From: Rubrivivax sp.
Lineage (GTDB): Bacteria; Pseudomonadota; Gammaproteobacteria; Burkholderiales; Burkholderiaceae_C
DNA: 64,000 nt
Assembly (NCBI GenBank): GCA_030653385.1
Contig: JAURZM010000013.1
Coordinates: 62,001-126,000, forward strand
Reading direction: 5' to 3'
A program made the translations under genes and the position numbers. A model generated the notes under the pieces. That model ran no database searches and was not told the DNA's origin. It worked only from the letters and a program-made list of their open reading frames with translations. Positions 8,345 through 16,663 of the stretch are shown here, one piece after another (the first letter of the stretch is position 1; each line of letters opens with the position of its first letter).

Positions 8345-9208
8345 ATGAACACACCTGCATTCCCCGCCACCGCGCCCCGCGCCGTGATCGCCGACGACGA
8401 ACGCCTGATGCGCGACCAGTTGCGCGCGCGGCTGCTCGAAGTCTGGCCCGAGCTGAACATCGTGGCCGAGGCCAAAAACGGTCTCGAAGCCGTGCAGCTG
8501 GTGCAGGAACACCGGCCGGACATCGTCTTCCTGGACATCCGCATGCCCGGCCTCACTGGGGTGGAGGCCGCGCGCCAGATCGCGCAGCTGCCGGCGCCCG
8601 AGCACAGCGACGGCAGCGAAGACGAAGAACACGACCTGCTGCCCGAGATCGTGTTCATCACCGCCTATGACCAGTACGCGGTCGAAGCCTTCGAACAAGG
8701 TGTGGCCGACTATGTGTTGAAGCCCGCCGAACGCGAACGGCTGGCGCTGACCGTGGACCGCATCCAAAAGCGCCTGGCGGCGCGTGCAGGCGGCGAAGGC
8801 GCCAGCGACGCACCGGCCGGGCCGCACCTGCAGCAGCTCTTGCACCAGTTGTCCGCACGTTTGAATCCCGGCGGTGCGCCGCAGTACCTGCAGTGGATTC
8901 AGGCCACCGTGGGCCAGGCGATCCAGATGATCCCGGTCGACGAGGTGCTGTTTTTCATCAGCGACGAAAAGTACACCCGGGTGCAGACGGCGCAAGTGGA
9001 AGCCTTGATCAGGAAACCGATCAAGGAGCTGGTCGACGAGGTCGACCCGCAGCTGTTCTGGCAGATCCACCGCAGCACGCTGGTGGCGGTGAAGGCAATT
9101 GCCGGTGTCACGCGGGACTTCCGCGGCCGCCAGATCGTCAGCGTCAAGGGCCATGGGCAGAAGCTCGAGGTGAGCCGCAGCTACACGGGGCTGTTCAAGG
9201 GCATGTGA
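8345..9208 (+). CDS. LytR/AlgR-family response regulator (LytTR DNA-binding)
   Basis: A 287-residue regulator. The receiver domain has the acidic pair in IADDE, the phosphoacceptor Asp64 in FLDIRMPG, the switch Thr in FITAYD and Lys in VLKPAERE. An acidic insert (SDGSEDEEHD) lies between the fourth strand regions. The C-terminal half is a LytTR domain, with DEVLFFISDEKYTRV and the RSTLVAVKAI segment that contacts DNA in this fold. It is the cognate partner of the LytS-type kinase two genes upstream. Targets are not known; a 14-base palindrome, GTGAA-GCAA-TTCAC at 9321-9334, lies downstream before the apbE gene. Confidence 0.9.
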   Translation: MNTPAFPATAPRAVIADDERLMRDQLRARLLEVWPELNIVAEAKNGLEAVQLVQEHRPDIVFLDIRMPGLTGVEAARQIAQLPAPEHSDGSEDEEHDLLPEIVFITAYDQYAVEAFEQGVADYVLKPAERERLALTVDRIQKRLAARAGGEGASDAPAGPHLQQLLHQLSARLNPGGAPQYLQWIQATVGQAIQMIPVDEVLFFISDEKYTRVQTAQVEALIRKPIKELVDEVDPQLFWQIHRSTLVAVKAIAGVTRDFRGRQIVSVKGHGQKLEVSRSYTGLFKGM

Positions 9209-9525
9209 TTCGAGCCCGGGACCGGCATGGCTTGCGGCCGCTGGTGAGCGAAAGCAACAGTGCTCAAGTTCGGCGCACACGAGCCGGACCGCACTTCTGC
9301 GCCGTTAGCCAGCCCGGGTCGTGAAGCAATTCACGCTTGACACGGCAGCCCTGTCGAACGGCACCGGCACAAGGCCGGGCCACGGAATCATTTGCTCGCA
9401 CACCTGCACCAGCGGTCACTGCAAGCGTGACCCGGCCCCGTTACCTTCCGCTCCGCCTGATGGGTGAACGCCTGCGTGCCGACTACGGCAAGGGCCCCGA
9501 ACTCCAAGCACCCCGGACCCGCGCC
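9209..9525. other. Intergenic region before the apbE-led gene cluster
   Basis: About 315 bases that should hold the promoter of the long + strand cluster. Visible elements are the palindrome GTGAA-GCAA-TTCAC at 9321-9334 and a perfect -35-like TTGACA at 9337-9342, but no good -10 hexamer follows at 16-18 bases. The ApbE frame stays open through part of this stretch, so if translation starts at 9460 or earlier the gap is shorter. Confidence 0.4.
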
Positions 9526-10632
9526 ATGTTGCTTTCTTCTGCCAACCCCATTCAACGCCACTTCGACTTCGCCCGCCGCACCGAACGTGCCGTGGCCGGC
9601 TGGGTGGTGCGTGAAGAAGCCATCATGGGCACCGCCATCCGCGTCGAACTGTGGGCACCCGACCGCCGCAGCGGCGAAGCCGCCGCCGCTGCCGTGATGG
9701 ACGAAATGCACCGCATCGACCGGGCGATGAGCCCGCACAAGCCCACCTCGGAGCTGTGTCGCATCAACCGCGAAGCCGCGCGCCAGCCCGTGGTGCTGAG
9801 CGAAGAGATGTACCGGCTGGTCGAACGTGCCATCGCTTTTTCTCGCCTGAGCGACGGTGCCTTCGACATCAGCTATGCCGCCGTGGGCCAGCTCTACGAC
9901 TACCGCCAGCGTGTGCGCCCCAGCGCAGACGCACTGAAGGCCGCACAGGCCAACGTCGGCTGGCAGCAGCTGAAGCTGAACCCGCAGGCACGCACGCTGC
10001 GCTTCGGCCGTGAAGGCATGCGCATCGACCTGGGCGGGTTCGCCAAGGGCCACGCGGTCGACAACGCGGTGGCGCTGCTGGCGCGGCGCGGCGTCAAACA
10101 CGCCCATGTCAGCGCAGGTGGCGACAGCCGCGTGCTGGGTGACCGCCGCGGCCGGCCCTGGAACGTGGCCATCCGCGACCCGCGCCGTGCCGGCGAGATG
10201 GTGGCCGTGCTGCCGCTGGAAGACGTGTCCATCTCCACCTCGGGCGACTACGAACGGTTTTTCGACGACGGTGCCGAACGTGTGCACCACCTGATCGACC
10301 CCGCCACCGGCCACAGCCCGGCCGGTGTGCACAGCGTGACCATCCTGGCCAGCGACGGCCTCACCAGCGAAGCACTGTCCAAGGCCGTCTTCGTGCTGGG
10401 TGTCGCTCGCGGCCTGGCGCTGGTGGAGAGCCTGGCGGGCATCGACGCCGTGATCGTCGATGCCCAGGGTGTGCTGCATGCCAGTTCGGGCTTGCTGCAG
10501 GGCCTGAGCGAAACGTCAGCTGCCGCGGCCCCGGGTGATTCCCGGCACGCGCCGCTGTCCGAATTGCAGGTGCTGGATTCGCAGCGCGCCGAACTCGACG
10601 CCCATGAAGTGGCCGAACAGGCCTGCCAATGA
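9526..10632 (+). CDS. apbE: FAD:protein FMN transferase (ApbE family)
   Basis: Transfers FMN from FAD to a Thr or Ser of exported redox proteins, forming a phosphoester bond. The fold signatures are present: MDEMHRIDRAMSPHKPTSEL, LGGFAKGHAVD (substrate/FAD binding), SAGGDSR, ISTSGDYERFF and HHLIDPATGHSP (Mg2+ and FAD pocket), and SDGLTSEALSKAVF. The length of 368 residues from the ATG at 9526 is normal; a start at 9460 is also possible. No signal peptide or lipobox is evident, unlike many ApbE proteins, so cytoplasmic action or non-classical export must be considered. It leads a cluster that includes DUF4266 and DUF3570 genes, families often found beside ApbE. Confidence 0.9.
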   Translation: MLLSSANPIQRHFDFARRTERAVAGWVVREEAIMGTAIRVELWAPDRRSGEAAAAAVMDEMHRIDRAMSPHKPTSELCRINREAARQPVVLSEEMYRLVERAIAFSRLSDGAFDISYAAVGQLYDYRQRVRPSADALKAAQANVGWQQLKLNPQARTLRFGREGMRIDLGGFAKGHAVDNAVALLARRGVKHAHVSAGGDSRVLGDRRGRPWNVAIRDPRRAGEMVAVLPLEDVSISTSGDYERFFDDGAERVHHLIDPATGHSPAGVHSVTILASDGLTSEALSKAVFVLGVARGLALVESLAGIDAVIVDAQGVLHASSGLLQGLSETSAAAAPGDSRHAPLSELQVLDSQRAELDAHEVAEQACQ

Positions 10633-10651
10633 TTCACCGGAGTCCACGCAG

Positions 10652-13600
10652 ATGAACGCTCACATCACTTCAAGCATCAGCCGGGCCCGAGCGCAGGGGC
10701 GGGTTTCGACATGGGCCGTGCTGTCGCTGCTGACCCTGCTGGGCGCCTGTTCGGGCAGCGGCACCAGCAGCGAAGACACCGTCACCGTGAACGGCGACGT
10801 GCCACTGGCCTATGTGAAGCGCGCCACCTCGGTGGGCCTGAACCCCACCGACGGCGCCAACTTCGCTGCGGGCGGTGACCTGATGCTGCGCGAGAAGTCC
10901 AGCCCCAGCGCGGCCGAACACAACCTGACGGCACGTTTCACGGCCGGTGCAGGTGATGCTTCAGACCCCGAGGTCAGCTACGACGGCAAGAAGATCGTCT
11001 TTTCGATGCGCTGCCCGACGGCCAACACCGCCACCGTGGACGGCACCACCGGCGGCGCCCGCGCCTGCACCGGCCGCTGGAACATCTGGGAGTACGACAC
11101 CACCGGCACCAGCCTGACCGGCGGCACCTTTCGCCGCCTGACCAGCAGCGCGGCGCACGACGATGTCGACCCGGTCTATCTGCCGGCCAACCGCGGCATC
11201 ATCTTTTCGTCCAACCGGCAGGAAAAGTCCAGCCGCATGCAGGCCCTGGGCCGCGCCTACTTCGCCGCCGACGAATACGAACGTGAACGTGTGATGAACC
11301 TGCACAGCATGGCTGCCGATGGCAGCCATGTGCAGCAGATCAGCTTCAACCAGAGCCACGAGCGCAACCCGGTCATCCGCCCCAACGGCGACATCATGTT
11401 CGCGCGCTGGGAACACTTCGCTGACCGCAACCGCTTTGCCGTCTTCCGCAGCAAGCCCGACGGCACCGACATGTTCGTGCTGTACGGCGCACAGAGCCCG
11501 GGCAACAGCTTCCTGCACCCGCGCGACATGGACCCCAAGGGCAAGTTCCCGGGCCAGCTGGTGACTTCTCTGATGCCGCTGTCGGGCACCCAGGAAGGGG
11601 GCTCGATCATGATGGTCGACGCTGCCCGTTACTCGGAATACAACACCCCGGCGTCCAGCAGCGTGCCGCGTGAAGGTGGCCAGAAACAGGCCACCGAGCG
11701 CACGCTGTCCGACGGCCGTGGGCTTTCACGCTACGGCCGTGCAACGACGCCCTACCCGCTGTGGGACGGCAGCGACCGGGTGCTGGTGGCCTGGCGCCCG
11801 TGTGAAGTCACGCGCAATGGCGTGGTGGTGTCCTGCACCACCCTGACCGACGCCGAACTGGCCACGCTGGGCGACGACAACCGCACCATGGCCGCGCGTG
11901 CTGCCGACGGTGTGCGGGACAACGCACCGGCGGCCTACGCCATCTACATGTTCGACCCGGCCAACCAGACCTGGTTGATCGTGGCCGCGCCGCCGCAAGG
12001 TTTCATGTTCACCGACCCGGTGGCACTGACATCACGTGCCGAACCCAATGTGGTCGAGCCGACCACCGTCGACCCGGTGCTGGCGGCACAGAACATGGCC
12101 CTGATCGAGGTGCGAAGCGTCTACGACACCGACGGCCTGAACCGCATGGCCGAAGCGATGCTGACCGACGCCGACCGCGCCGCCGGCTGTGCCCGCGCCA
12201 TTCCGCTGCGTGCCCCGGTCGAAGCCGCCGACACCCGCACGCAGGTGGCCGACCTGGCGCGCCTGAAGAACCCTGCCGACCCGGCCTATGGCTGCGCACC
12301 GGCGCGGTTTGTGCGCGCATCGCGTGGTGTGCCACCACCCAGCGGCGGCATGGGTGTGCGCCAGGCCATCGGCGAGACGGACTTCGAACAGATGCAGATC
12401 CTGGGCTACGCCCCGATCGAACCCGATGGCAGCTTCAAGCTGCAGGTGCCGGCCGACGTGCCGCTGGCGCTGGCCGTGATCGACGCCGACGGCCGTGCGA
12501 TCCAGACCCACACCAACTGGATCCAGGTGCGCCCCGGCGAACGCCGCACCTGCGACGGCTGCCACAGCCCGCGCCGCGGCGCAGCGCTGAACAGCGGCCC
12601 GGTGGTCAACACGCTGCCGGCCGGCATCAAGGCTGCGTTGTCTTCGCAACACCAGAGTGGTGAAACGCTGGCTTCGCTGCGCACCCGGCTCGACCCGACA
12701 GCGCTGGCGCTGGCCACCAGCCCCGTGTTCACCGACATCTGGGCCGACATCACAAAAACCGGCGTCACCGCGCGCGCTTCGCTGAGCTTGATGTACACCG
12801 GCAACACCAACCCCGCCGACGACCTGGCCACGGCGGCGCCGGTGAACGGCGTCATCAACTACCCCGACCACATCCAGCCGCTGTGGACCCGTGCACGTGG
12901 CCCCGCCGGCGCCCACACCTGCGTGGCCTGCCACGCCGACACGGCCAGGCTCGACCTGCGCGGCACGCTGGCTGGCACCGGTCGCCTGGTTTCGTACGAA
13001 GAGTTGCTGATGGGCGACCCCGTCATCGACACGGTCACCGGCCGCCCGGTGATCCGTGTGCGCCAGGGCGTGCCTGAAGTCGTTCGCGGCTCACCGCTGG
13101 TCGAGACCAGTTCCGGTGCGGCCAACACGGCAGGCCAGGCGCGCAAGAGCCGCCTGACCGAGATCCTGTGGGGCCAGACCCTGCTGGCCGGCGCAGGCAC
13201 CCGCACCGAACACCCGAACCCGCCGGACACCGCGCCCAACCATGCCAGTCTGCTGAACAAGGCCGAAAAGCGCCTGCTGGCCGAGTGGATGGACATGGGC
13301 GGTCAGTATTACAACGACCCCTTCGACGCTGGCAGCGGCGTGCGCACGGTGTCGGCACTGAGCCAGGAAACCTTCCTGTCGCAGGTGCAGCCCATCCTGC
13401 GTGCGCAGTGCGCCAGCTGCCACCAGGCCGGCCTGGGCAACCCGCGCAACCGCTTCGTGCTGACGGGCAGCGAAGAGGGCGACTTCAACGTCACGCTGAG
13501 CATGGTCAACAACACCTGTGTCACCACCAACAACCCGCTGCTGCTGCGGCCGTCCACCGTGCCGCACCCCAGTGGCGACCTTGAGCAGACCACGGCTCTG

Positions 13601-13669
13601 CTGCCCGTGGGCAGCACCGGCTACAACCAGATCGCCAACTGGATCTCGCGTGGCTGCCCGGGTTCCTGA
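10652..13669 (+). CDS. HzsA-like triheme c-type cytochrome lipoprotein with PD40-like repeats
   Basis: A 1005-residue lipoprotein (lipobox LLGAC, Cys33). The N-terminal half has TolB/PD40-like beta-propeller blades (for example DPEVSYDGKKIVFS and NPVIRPNGDIMFAR). The middle resembles the hydrazine synthase alpha-subunit-related family, where such proteins are annotated HzsA-related. Three CxxCH haem sites follow: CDGCH at residue 634, CVACH at 757 and CASCH at 920. No hydrazine synthase beta or gamma genes are present, so anammox chemistry is not implied; an envelope redox role is the safe reading. GGAG lies about 10 bases before the ATG. It is 19 bases behind apbE and 11 bases before the next haem lipoprotein. 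Confidence 0.8.
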   Translation: MNAHITSSISRARAQGRVSTWAVLSLLTLLGACSGSGTSSEDTVTVNGDVPLAYVKRATSVGLNPTDGANFAAGGDLMLREKSSPSAAEHNLTARFTAGAGDASDPEVSYDGKKIVFSMRCPTANTATVDGTTGGARACTGRWNIWEYDTTGTSLTGGTFRRLTSSAAHDDVDPVYLPANRGIIFSSNRQEKSSRMQALGRAYFAADEYERERVMNLHSMAADGSHVQQISFNQSHERNPVIRPNGDIMFARWEHFADRNRFAVFRSKPDGTDMFVLYGAQSPGNSFLHPRDMDPKGKFPGQLVTSLMPLSGTQEGGSIMMVDAARYSEYNTPASSSVPREGGQKQATERTLSDGRGLSRYGRATTPYPLWDGSDRVLVAWRPCEVTRNGVVVSCTTLTDAELATLGDDNRTMAARAADGVRDNAPAAYAIYMFDPANQTWLIVAAPPQGFMFTDPVALTSRAEPNVVEPTTVDPVLAAQNMALIEVRSVYDTDGLNRMAEAMLTDADRAAGCARAIPLRAPVEAADTRTQVADLARLKNPADPAYGCAPARFVRASRGVPPPSGGMGVRQAIGETDFEQMQILGYAPIEPDGSFKLQVPADVPLALAVIDADGRAIQTHTNWIQVRPGERRTCDGCHSPRRGAALNSGPVVNTLPAGIKAALSSQHQSGETLASLRTRLDPTALALATSPVFTDIWADITKTGVTARASLSLMYTGNTNPADDLATAAPVNGVINYPDHIQPLWTRARGPAGAHTCVACHADTARLDLRGTLAGTGRLVSYEELLMGDPVIDTVTGRPVIRVRQGVPEVVRGSPLVETSSGAANTAGQARKSRLTEILWGQTLLAGAGTRTEHPNPPDTAPNHASLLNKAEKRLLAEWMDMGGQYYNDPFDAGSGVRTVSALSQETFLSQVQPILRAQCASCHQAGLGNPRNRFVLTGSEEGDFNVTLSMVNNTCVTTNNPLLLRPSTVPHPSGDLEQTTALLPVGSTGYNQIANWISRGCPGS

Positions 13670-13680
13670 TCGATGAAACG

Positions 13681-14289
13681 ATGACCCGACGACATCACAC
13701 CTGCAGCCCGAAGCTGCTGGCCGCCGCCGCCGTGTTTGCCCTTCTGGGCGGGTGCGGCGGCGGCAGCCCGCTTGACAACCCGCAGAACGTGGCCAACCCG
13801 CCCGGCGCCACCGGCCAGAAGTTGTCGTTTGTGTACTTCCAGCGTTGCATCAACCCGGAACTGAACAGGCCGTTGCCGGTGAACATCGGCGGTGTCATCA
13901 CCACCAACACCTGCGCCGCCGCGGGTTGCCACGACAACGCCAGCGGCACCGGTGGCGCGCTGCGCCTGTTCGGCACGGCGCCGGCCGTGGATCTGTCCTT
14001 GGCACCCGAGGCCGTGCGGGCCAGCGACATGTACAAAAACTACTACTCGTCGCTGGGCGAATCGGTGGTCGGCAGCCCAGACCAGAGCCGCATGCTGAAC
14101 AAGCCGCTGGTGCGGGGTGTGCTGCACGGTGGTGGCCTGATCTTCGAAAACGCCGACGACCCCGCGGCCAAGCTCATCCGGTACTGGATCAATCGCCCCA
14201 TGCCACAAGGCCAGGACGAGTTCAGCACAGCGGCCAACACCATGTTCACGCCTGCCGACCCGGCCACCGGGGCCTGCAACAGCGAATGA
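13681..14289 (+). CDS. Lipoprotein with a CX4CH haem-type motif
   Basis: A 202-residue lipoprotein (LLGGC, Cys25). It has a single haem-like site, CAAAGCH at residues 78-84: four residues separate the cysteines, not two. CX4CH sites can bind haem c in some cytochromes, but here that is inferred. Downstream there are GALRLFG and a stretch (GSPDQSRMLNKPL) similar to what is seen near haem sites in exported cytochrome-like proteins. Two more cysteines are present, one before and one at the end. It follows the triheme protein closely and probably forms a complex with it. Confidence 0.7.
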   Translation: MTRRHHTCSPKLLAAAAVFALLGGCGGGSPLDNPQNVANPPGATGQKLSFVYFQRCINPELNRPLPVNIGGVITTNTCAAAGCHDNASGTGGALRLFGTAPAVDLSLAPEAVRASDMYKNYYSSLGESVVGSPDQSRMLNKPLVRGVLHGGGLIFENADDPAAKLIRYWINRPMPQGQDEFSTAANTMFTPADPATGACNSE

Positions 14290-14322
14290 ACTGACTTGAC
14301 CCAGACTGCGTTTCCCAAGCCA

Positions 14323-15138
14323 ATGCCTTCTTTGCACTTGTCCGTTCGCGCATGGGCGTGCGCCTTCGCCTGCAGCGCCGTGTGGTGTGTGCAGGCGCAG
14401 CCTGTGCCAGTGGCCGAGCCGGCATCGGCGCCAGCTGCCACGCCGGTGCCGGCCCCGGCAATGACTGGCGCCGAGCGCCTGCAGGTCACCGACCCGTTTC
14501 TTGAACTGCACACCGGCCCCGGCCGTGGCTACCCGGTGTTCCACGTGGTTGAACGCCGGCAATGGGTGACGGTGGAGATGCGCCGCACCGACTGGTACCG
14601 CGTGCGTGCCGAAGGTGGCCAGGTAGGCTGGGTGCCGCGCCGGCAGCTCGAAGCCACGCTCACCGAATCCGGCGCCGGCAAGACTTTCCGCGACGTGCTG
14701 GTCGACGACTACCTGCGCCGCCGGGTTGAATTCGGTGGCGCCTGGGGTCGCTTCAAGGCCGAGCCGATGCTCAAGCTGTGGACACAGTTCCGCATGGCGG
14801 ACACGGTGGGTGCCGAGCTCAGCGTCGGCCAGGTGCAGGGCGTGTTTTCCGGCACCGACTTCTGGGCCGTGAGCCTGACGTCAGAGCCCTGGTCCGACCG
14901 GCGCCTGTCACCCTTCTTCAGCGTCGGCCTGGGGCAGTTCCGCAACATCCCGAACACCAGCCTGGTCGACGCCGCGCCCACCAATGCCAAGCTGGCACAC
15001 GCCACCGTGGGTTTGCGCTGGTACCTGGGTGAACGTTTTGTCGCGCGCATCGACGGCTCTTTGACCACCGCCTTCGTGGCCGATAACCGCAGCATCGAGT
15101 ACCGGTCCTTCACCGCCGGGCTGGCCTTTTTCTTCTGA
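14323..15138 (+). CDS. Exported SH3-domain protein with outer-membrane barrel-like C-terminus
   Basis: A 271-residue exported protein. A signal peptide (ending VQAQP) and a Pro/Ala linker are followed by a bacterial SH3-like domain (about residues 58-105, with LELHTGPGRGYPVFHVV, WVTVEMRRTDWYRVR and GWVP). The rest, about 150 residues, alternates in beta style and ends in FTAGLAFFF, a terminal aromatic typical of outer-membrane barrels. A TTG at 14296 would add nine residues. SH3 domains of this sort bind peptidoglycan or peptides. It may tie an outer-membrane structure to the wall in the same complex as its neighbours. Confidence 0.72.
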   Translation: MPSLHLSVRAWACAFACSAVWCVQAQPVPVAEPASAPAATPVPAPAMTGAERLQVTDPFLELHTGPGRGYPVFHVVERRQWVTVEMRRTDWYRVRAEGGQVGWVPRRQLEATLTESGAGKTFRDVLVDDYLRRRVEFGGAWGRFKAEPMLKLWTQFRMADTVGAELSVGQVQGVFSGTDFWAVSLTSEPWSDRRLSPFFSVGLGQFRNIPNTSLVDAAPTNAKLAHATVGLRWYLGERFVARIDGSLTTAFVADNRSIEYRSFTAGLAFFF

Positions 15139-15149
15139 CGAACCCGCAC

Positions 15150-15845
15150 ATGCAGCAAACCCCGAACCGATCTGGCGTCGCAACCTTGGCGCCCGCCGCA
15201 ACGGCCACCCTGGCTGCACTGCTGCTGTGTGCGGCCGTGCCGGCTGCCGCGCAGACCGCCCCGGCGGCCAATGCCACCGCCAAGCCCGCCGCCGAGCAGG
15301 TGATCGTGCCCCAGGTCGATCGGCGTGACGTCAAACGCCCGAAGTACGCGTCCAACGACTTTGCGATCGGTCTCTTCGCCGGCACCTACGCCACGCAGAA
15401 CTTCGGTGCCGCCACGGTCAGCGGCGTGCGCCTGGGTTACCACATCACCGAAGACTTTTTCGTGGATGCCACGCTGGGCCGCAGCAAGGTCAGCGACGAC
15501 GCCTTTCGCCAGGTGCTGCCGGGCGGCATCTTCGTCAACCGCACCGAAACGCTGAGCTACTACGCGGTGTCCGCTGGCTACAACGTGCTGCCGGGCGAGG
15601 TGTTTTTCGGCAAGCGTTACGCCAAGGCCACGCAGGGCTACATCCTGGCCGGTGTGGGCAGCACCGACTTCGCGGGCCAGAAGCGCCAGACCCTGCACGC
15701 CGGCTTCGGCTTGCGGCTGCTGGTGAACGACTGGTTCGTGATGCAAGCCGATGTGCGCGACCACGTCTTCACGCTCGACATCCTGGGCAAGCGCCAGAGC
15801 ACCCAGAACATCGAAGTCACCGCCGGCCTCACGCTGTTTTTCTGA
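15150..15845 (+). CDS. Outer-membrane beta-barrel domain protein
   Basis: A 231-residue exported protein with a signal peptide ending AAAQT, then a short linker (AAEQVIVPQVDRRDVKRPK) and an eight-stranded-barrel-like domain with alternating aromatic residues. It ends in LTLFF. It matches the general form of the small outer-membrane beta-barrel family. It shares its terminal pattern and size with the C-terminal part of the preceding SH3 protein, so the two may be related barrels. Function unknown; placed between the haem proteins and the thioredoxin, it is probably part of the same envelope assembly. Confidence 0.72.
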   Translation: MQQTPNRSGVATLAPAATATLAALLLCAAVPAAAQTAPAANATAKPAAEQVIVPQVDRRDVKRPKYASNDFAIGLFAGTYATQNFGAATVSGVRLGYHITEDFFVDATLGRSKVSDDAFRQVLPGGIFVNRTETLSYYAVSAGYNVLPGEVFFGKRYAKATQGYILAGVGSTDFAGQKRQTLHAGFGLRLLVNDWFVMQADVRDHVFTLDILGKRQSTQNIEVTAGLTLFF

Positions 15846-15865
15846 CCTCCTCTTCAAGGCCCGAC

Positions 15866-16363
15866 ATGCATCACCTGCTGCGCACCCTGACCCTGCTGGC
15901 CTGCACCGCGCTGGCCTTGCCCGCCGCCGCCGTTGTGCAGGCCCAGCGACCGGCCCCCGACTTCACGCTGAAAAGCGCGGAAGGCCGCAACCTGCGCCTG
16001 CAGGAACAGCGCGGCCAGGTCGTGCTGGTCAACTTCTGGGCCAGCTGGTGCGGCCCCTGCAGGCAGGAGATGCCGCACCTGAACCGCCTGTACGACAAGT
16101 ACCGCGCCAGCGGCTTCACGCTGTTGGGCGTGAACATCGACGACGACGCCAAACACGGCGCGGCCACTGCCGCCAAGTGGGGCCTGAAGTTTCCGGTGCT
16201 GCTGGACGCCGACAAGCAGGTCACCAAGCTCTACGACCTGGGCGCGATGCCGTCCACCGTGTTGATCGACCGCGACGGCAAGGTGCGCTTCCTGCACCGC
16301 GGCTACCGCGAGGGTGTCGAAGAGGCCTACGAAAAGCAGATCCGCGAGCTGGTGAAGGAATGA
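15866..16363 (+). CDS. TlpA-like periplasmic thioredoxin
   Basis: A 165-residue exported thioredoxin-fold protein with a signal peptide ending near VVQAQ. The redox motif is WASWCGPC (Cys62, Cys65) and the cis-Pro loop is AMPSTVLIDRDG. TlpA/ResA-type proteins reduce disulfides in the periplasm, often in cytochrome c apoproteins so that haem can be attached. With two haem-motif lipoproteins and a Cys-rich DUF4266 protein in the cluster, that role fits well here. AAGG lies seven bases upstream of the ATG. Its stop overlaps the next start (ATGA). Confidence 0.9.
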   Translation: MHHLLRTLTLLACTALALPAAAVVQAQRPAPDFTLKSAEGRNLRLQEQRGQVVLVNFWASWCGPCRQEMPHLNRLYDKYRASGFTLLGVNIDDDAKHGAATAAKWGLKFPVLLDADKQVTKLYDLGAMPSTVLIDRDGKVRFLHRGYREGVEEAYEKQIRELVKE

Positions 16364-16662
16364 AGTTCACCGACCCCCGTAGCGCCTTCGGCGCACCCCC
16401 TCAAGGGGGCGCCGCCAGCGGCCCGGCGAAGCCGGTTCCGCGGCGGCCACTGGGTGCGGCGGTGCTGCTCGCTGCCGTGCTGCTGCAAGGCTGCGCCATC
16501 CAACCCTGGGTGAAGCCTTACGAACGCGAAAAGCTGTCCGATCCGATCATGCAGTTCTCGCGTGCGGCGCTGGCCGACAAACACCGCGAGCACATCCACA
16601 ACGTGCGTGAAGGTGCCCGCGGCGCGACGGGCGTTCAGGGCGGTGGCTGTGGTTGCAACTGA
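16360..16662 (+). CDS. DUF4266 lipoprotein with a GGGCGCN tail
   Basis: A 100-residue lipoprotein. The lipobox is LLQGC (Cys45), the mature part begins AIQPWVKPYEREKLSDP, and it ends in the family hallmark GGGCGCN. The segment before the tail reads GARGATG. DUF4266 genes typically stand between a thioredoxin gene and a DUF3570 gene with apbE nearby, exactly as here, and the function of the family is not established. Oddly, the first 29 residues are encoded by a copy of an interspersed DNA repeat (16373-16446), which makes the pre-lipobox region unusually long. Translational overlap with tlpA supports the ATG at 16360. Confidence 0.82.
   Translation: MKFTDPRSAFGAPPQGGAASGPAKPVPRRPLGAAVLLAAVLLQGCAIQPWVKPYEREKLSDPIMQFSRAALADKHREHIHNVREGARGATGVQGGGCGCN
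16373..16446 (+). repeat. Interspersed C/G-rich repeat, copy A (inside the DUF4266 gene)
   Basis: Contains CCCCCTCAAGGGGG, then AGCGGCCCGGCGAAGCCGG and TTCCGCG. It matches copy B at 16666-16737 over most of its length, and copy C at 36522-36599 in the opposite orientation. Two short palindromes (CCCCC..GGGGG and CCGGC-GAA-GCCGG) give it a REP-like character. It is translated as the N-terminus of the DUF4266 protein. Confidence 0.75.
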
Positions 16663-16663
16663 T

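Noticed and set aside
9337..9360. Strong sigma-70 promoter before apbE from TTGACA
   Set aside because: No -10-like hexamer at 16-18 bases; kept only as a note on the intergenic region.
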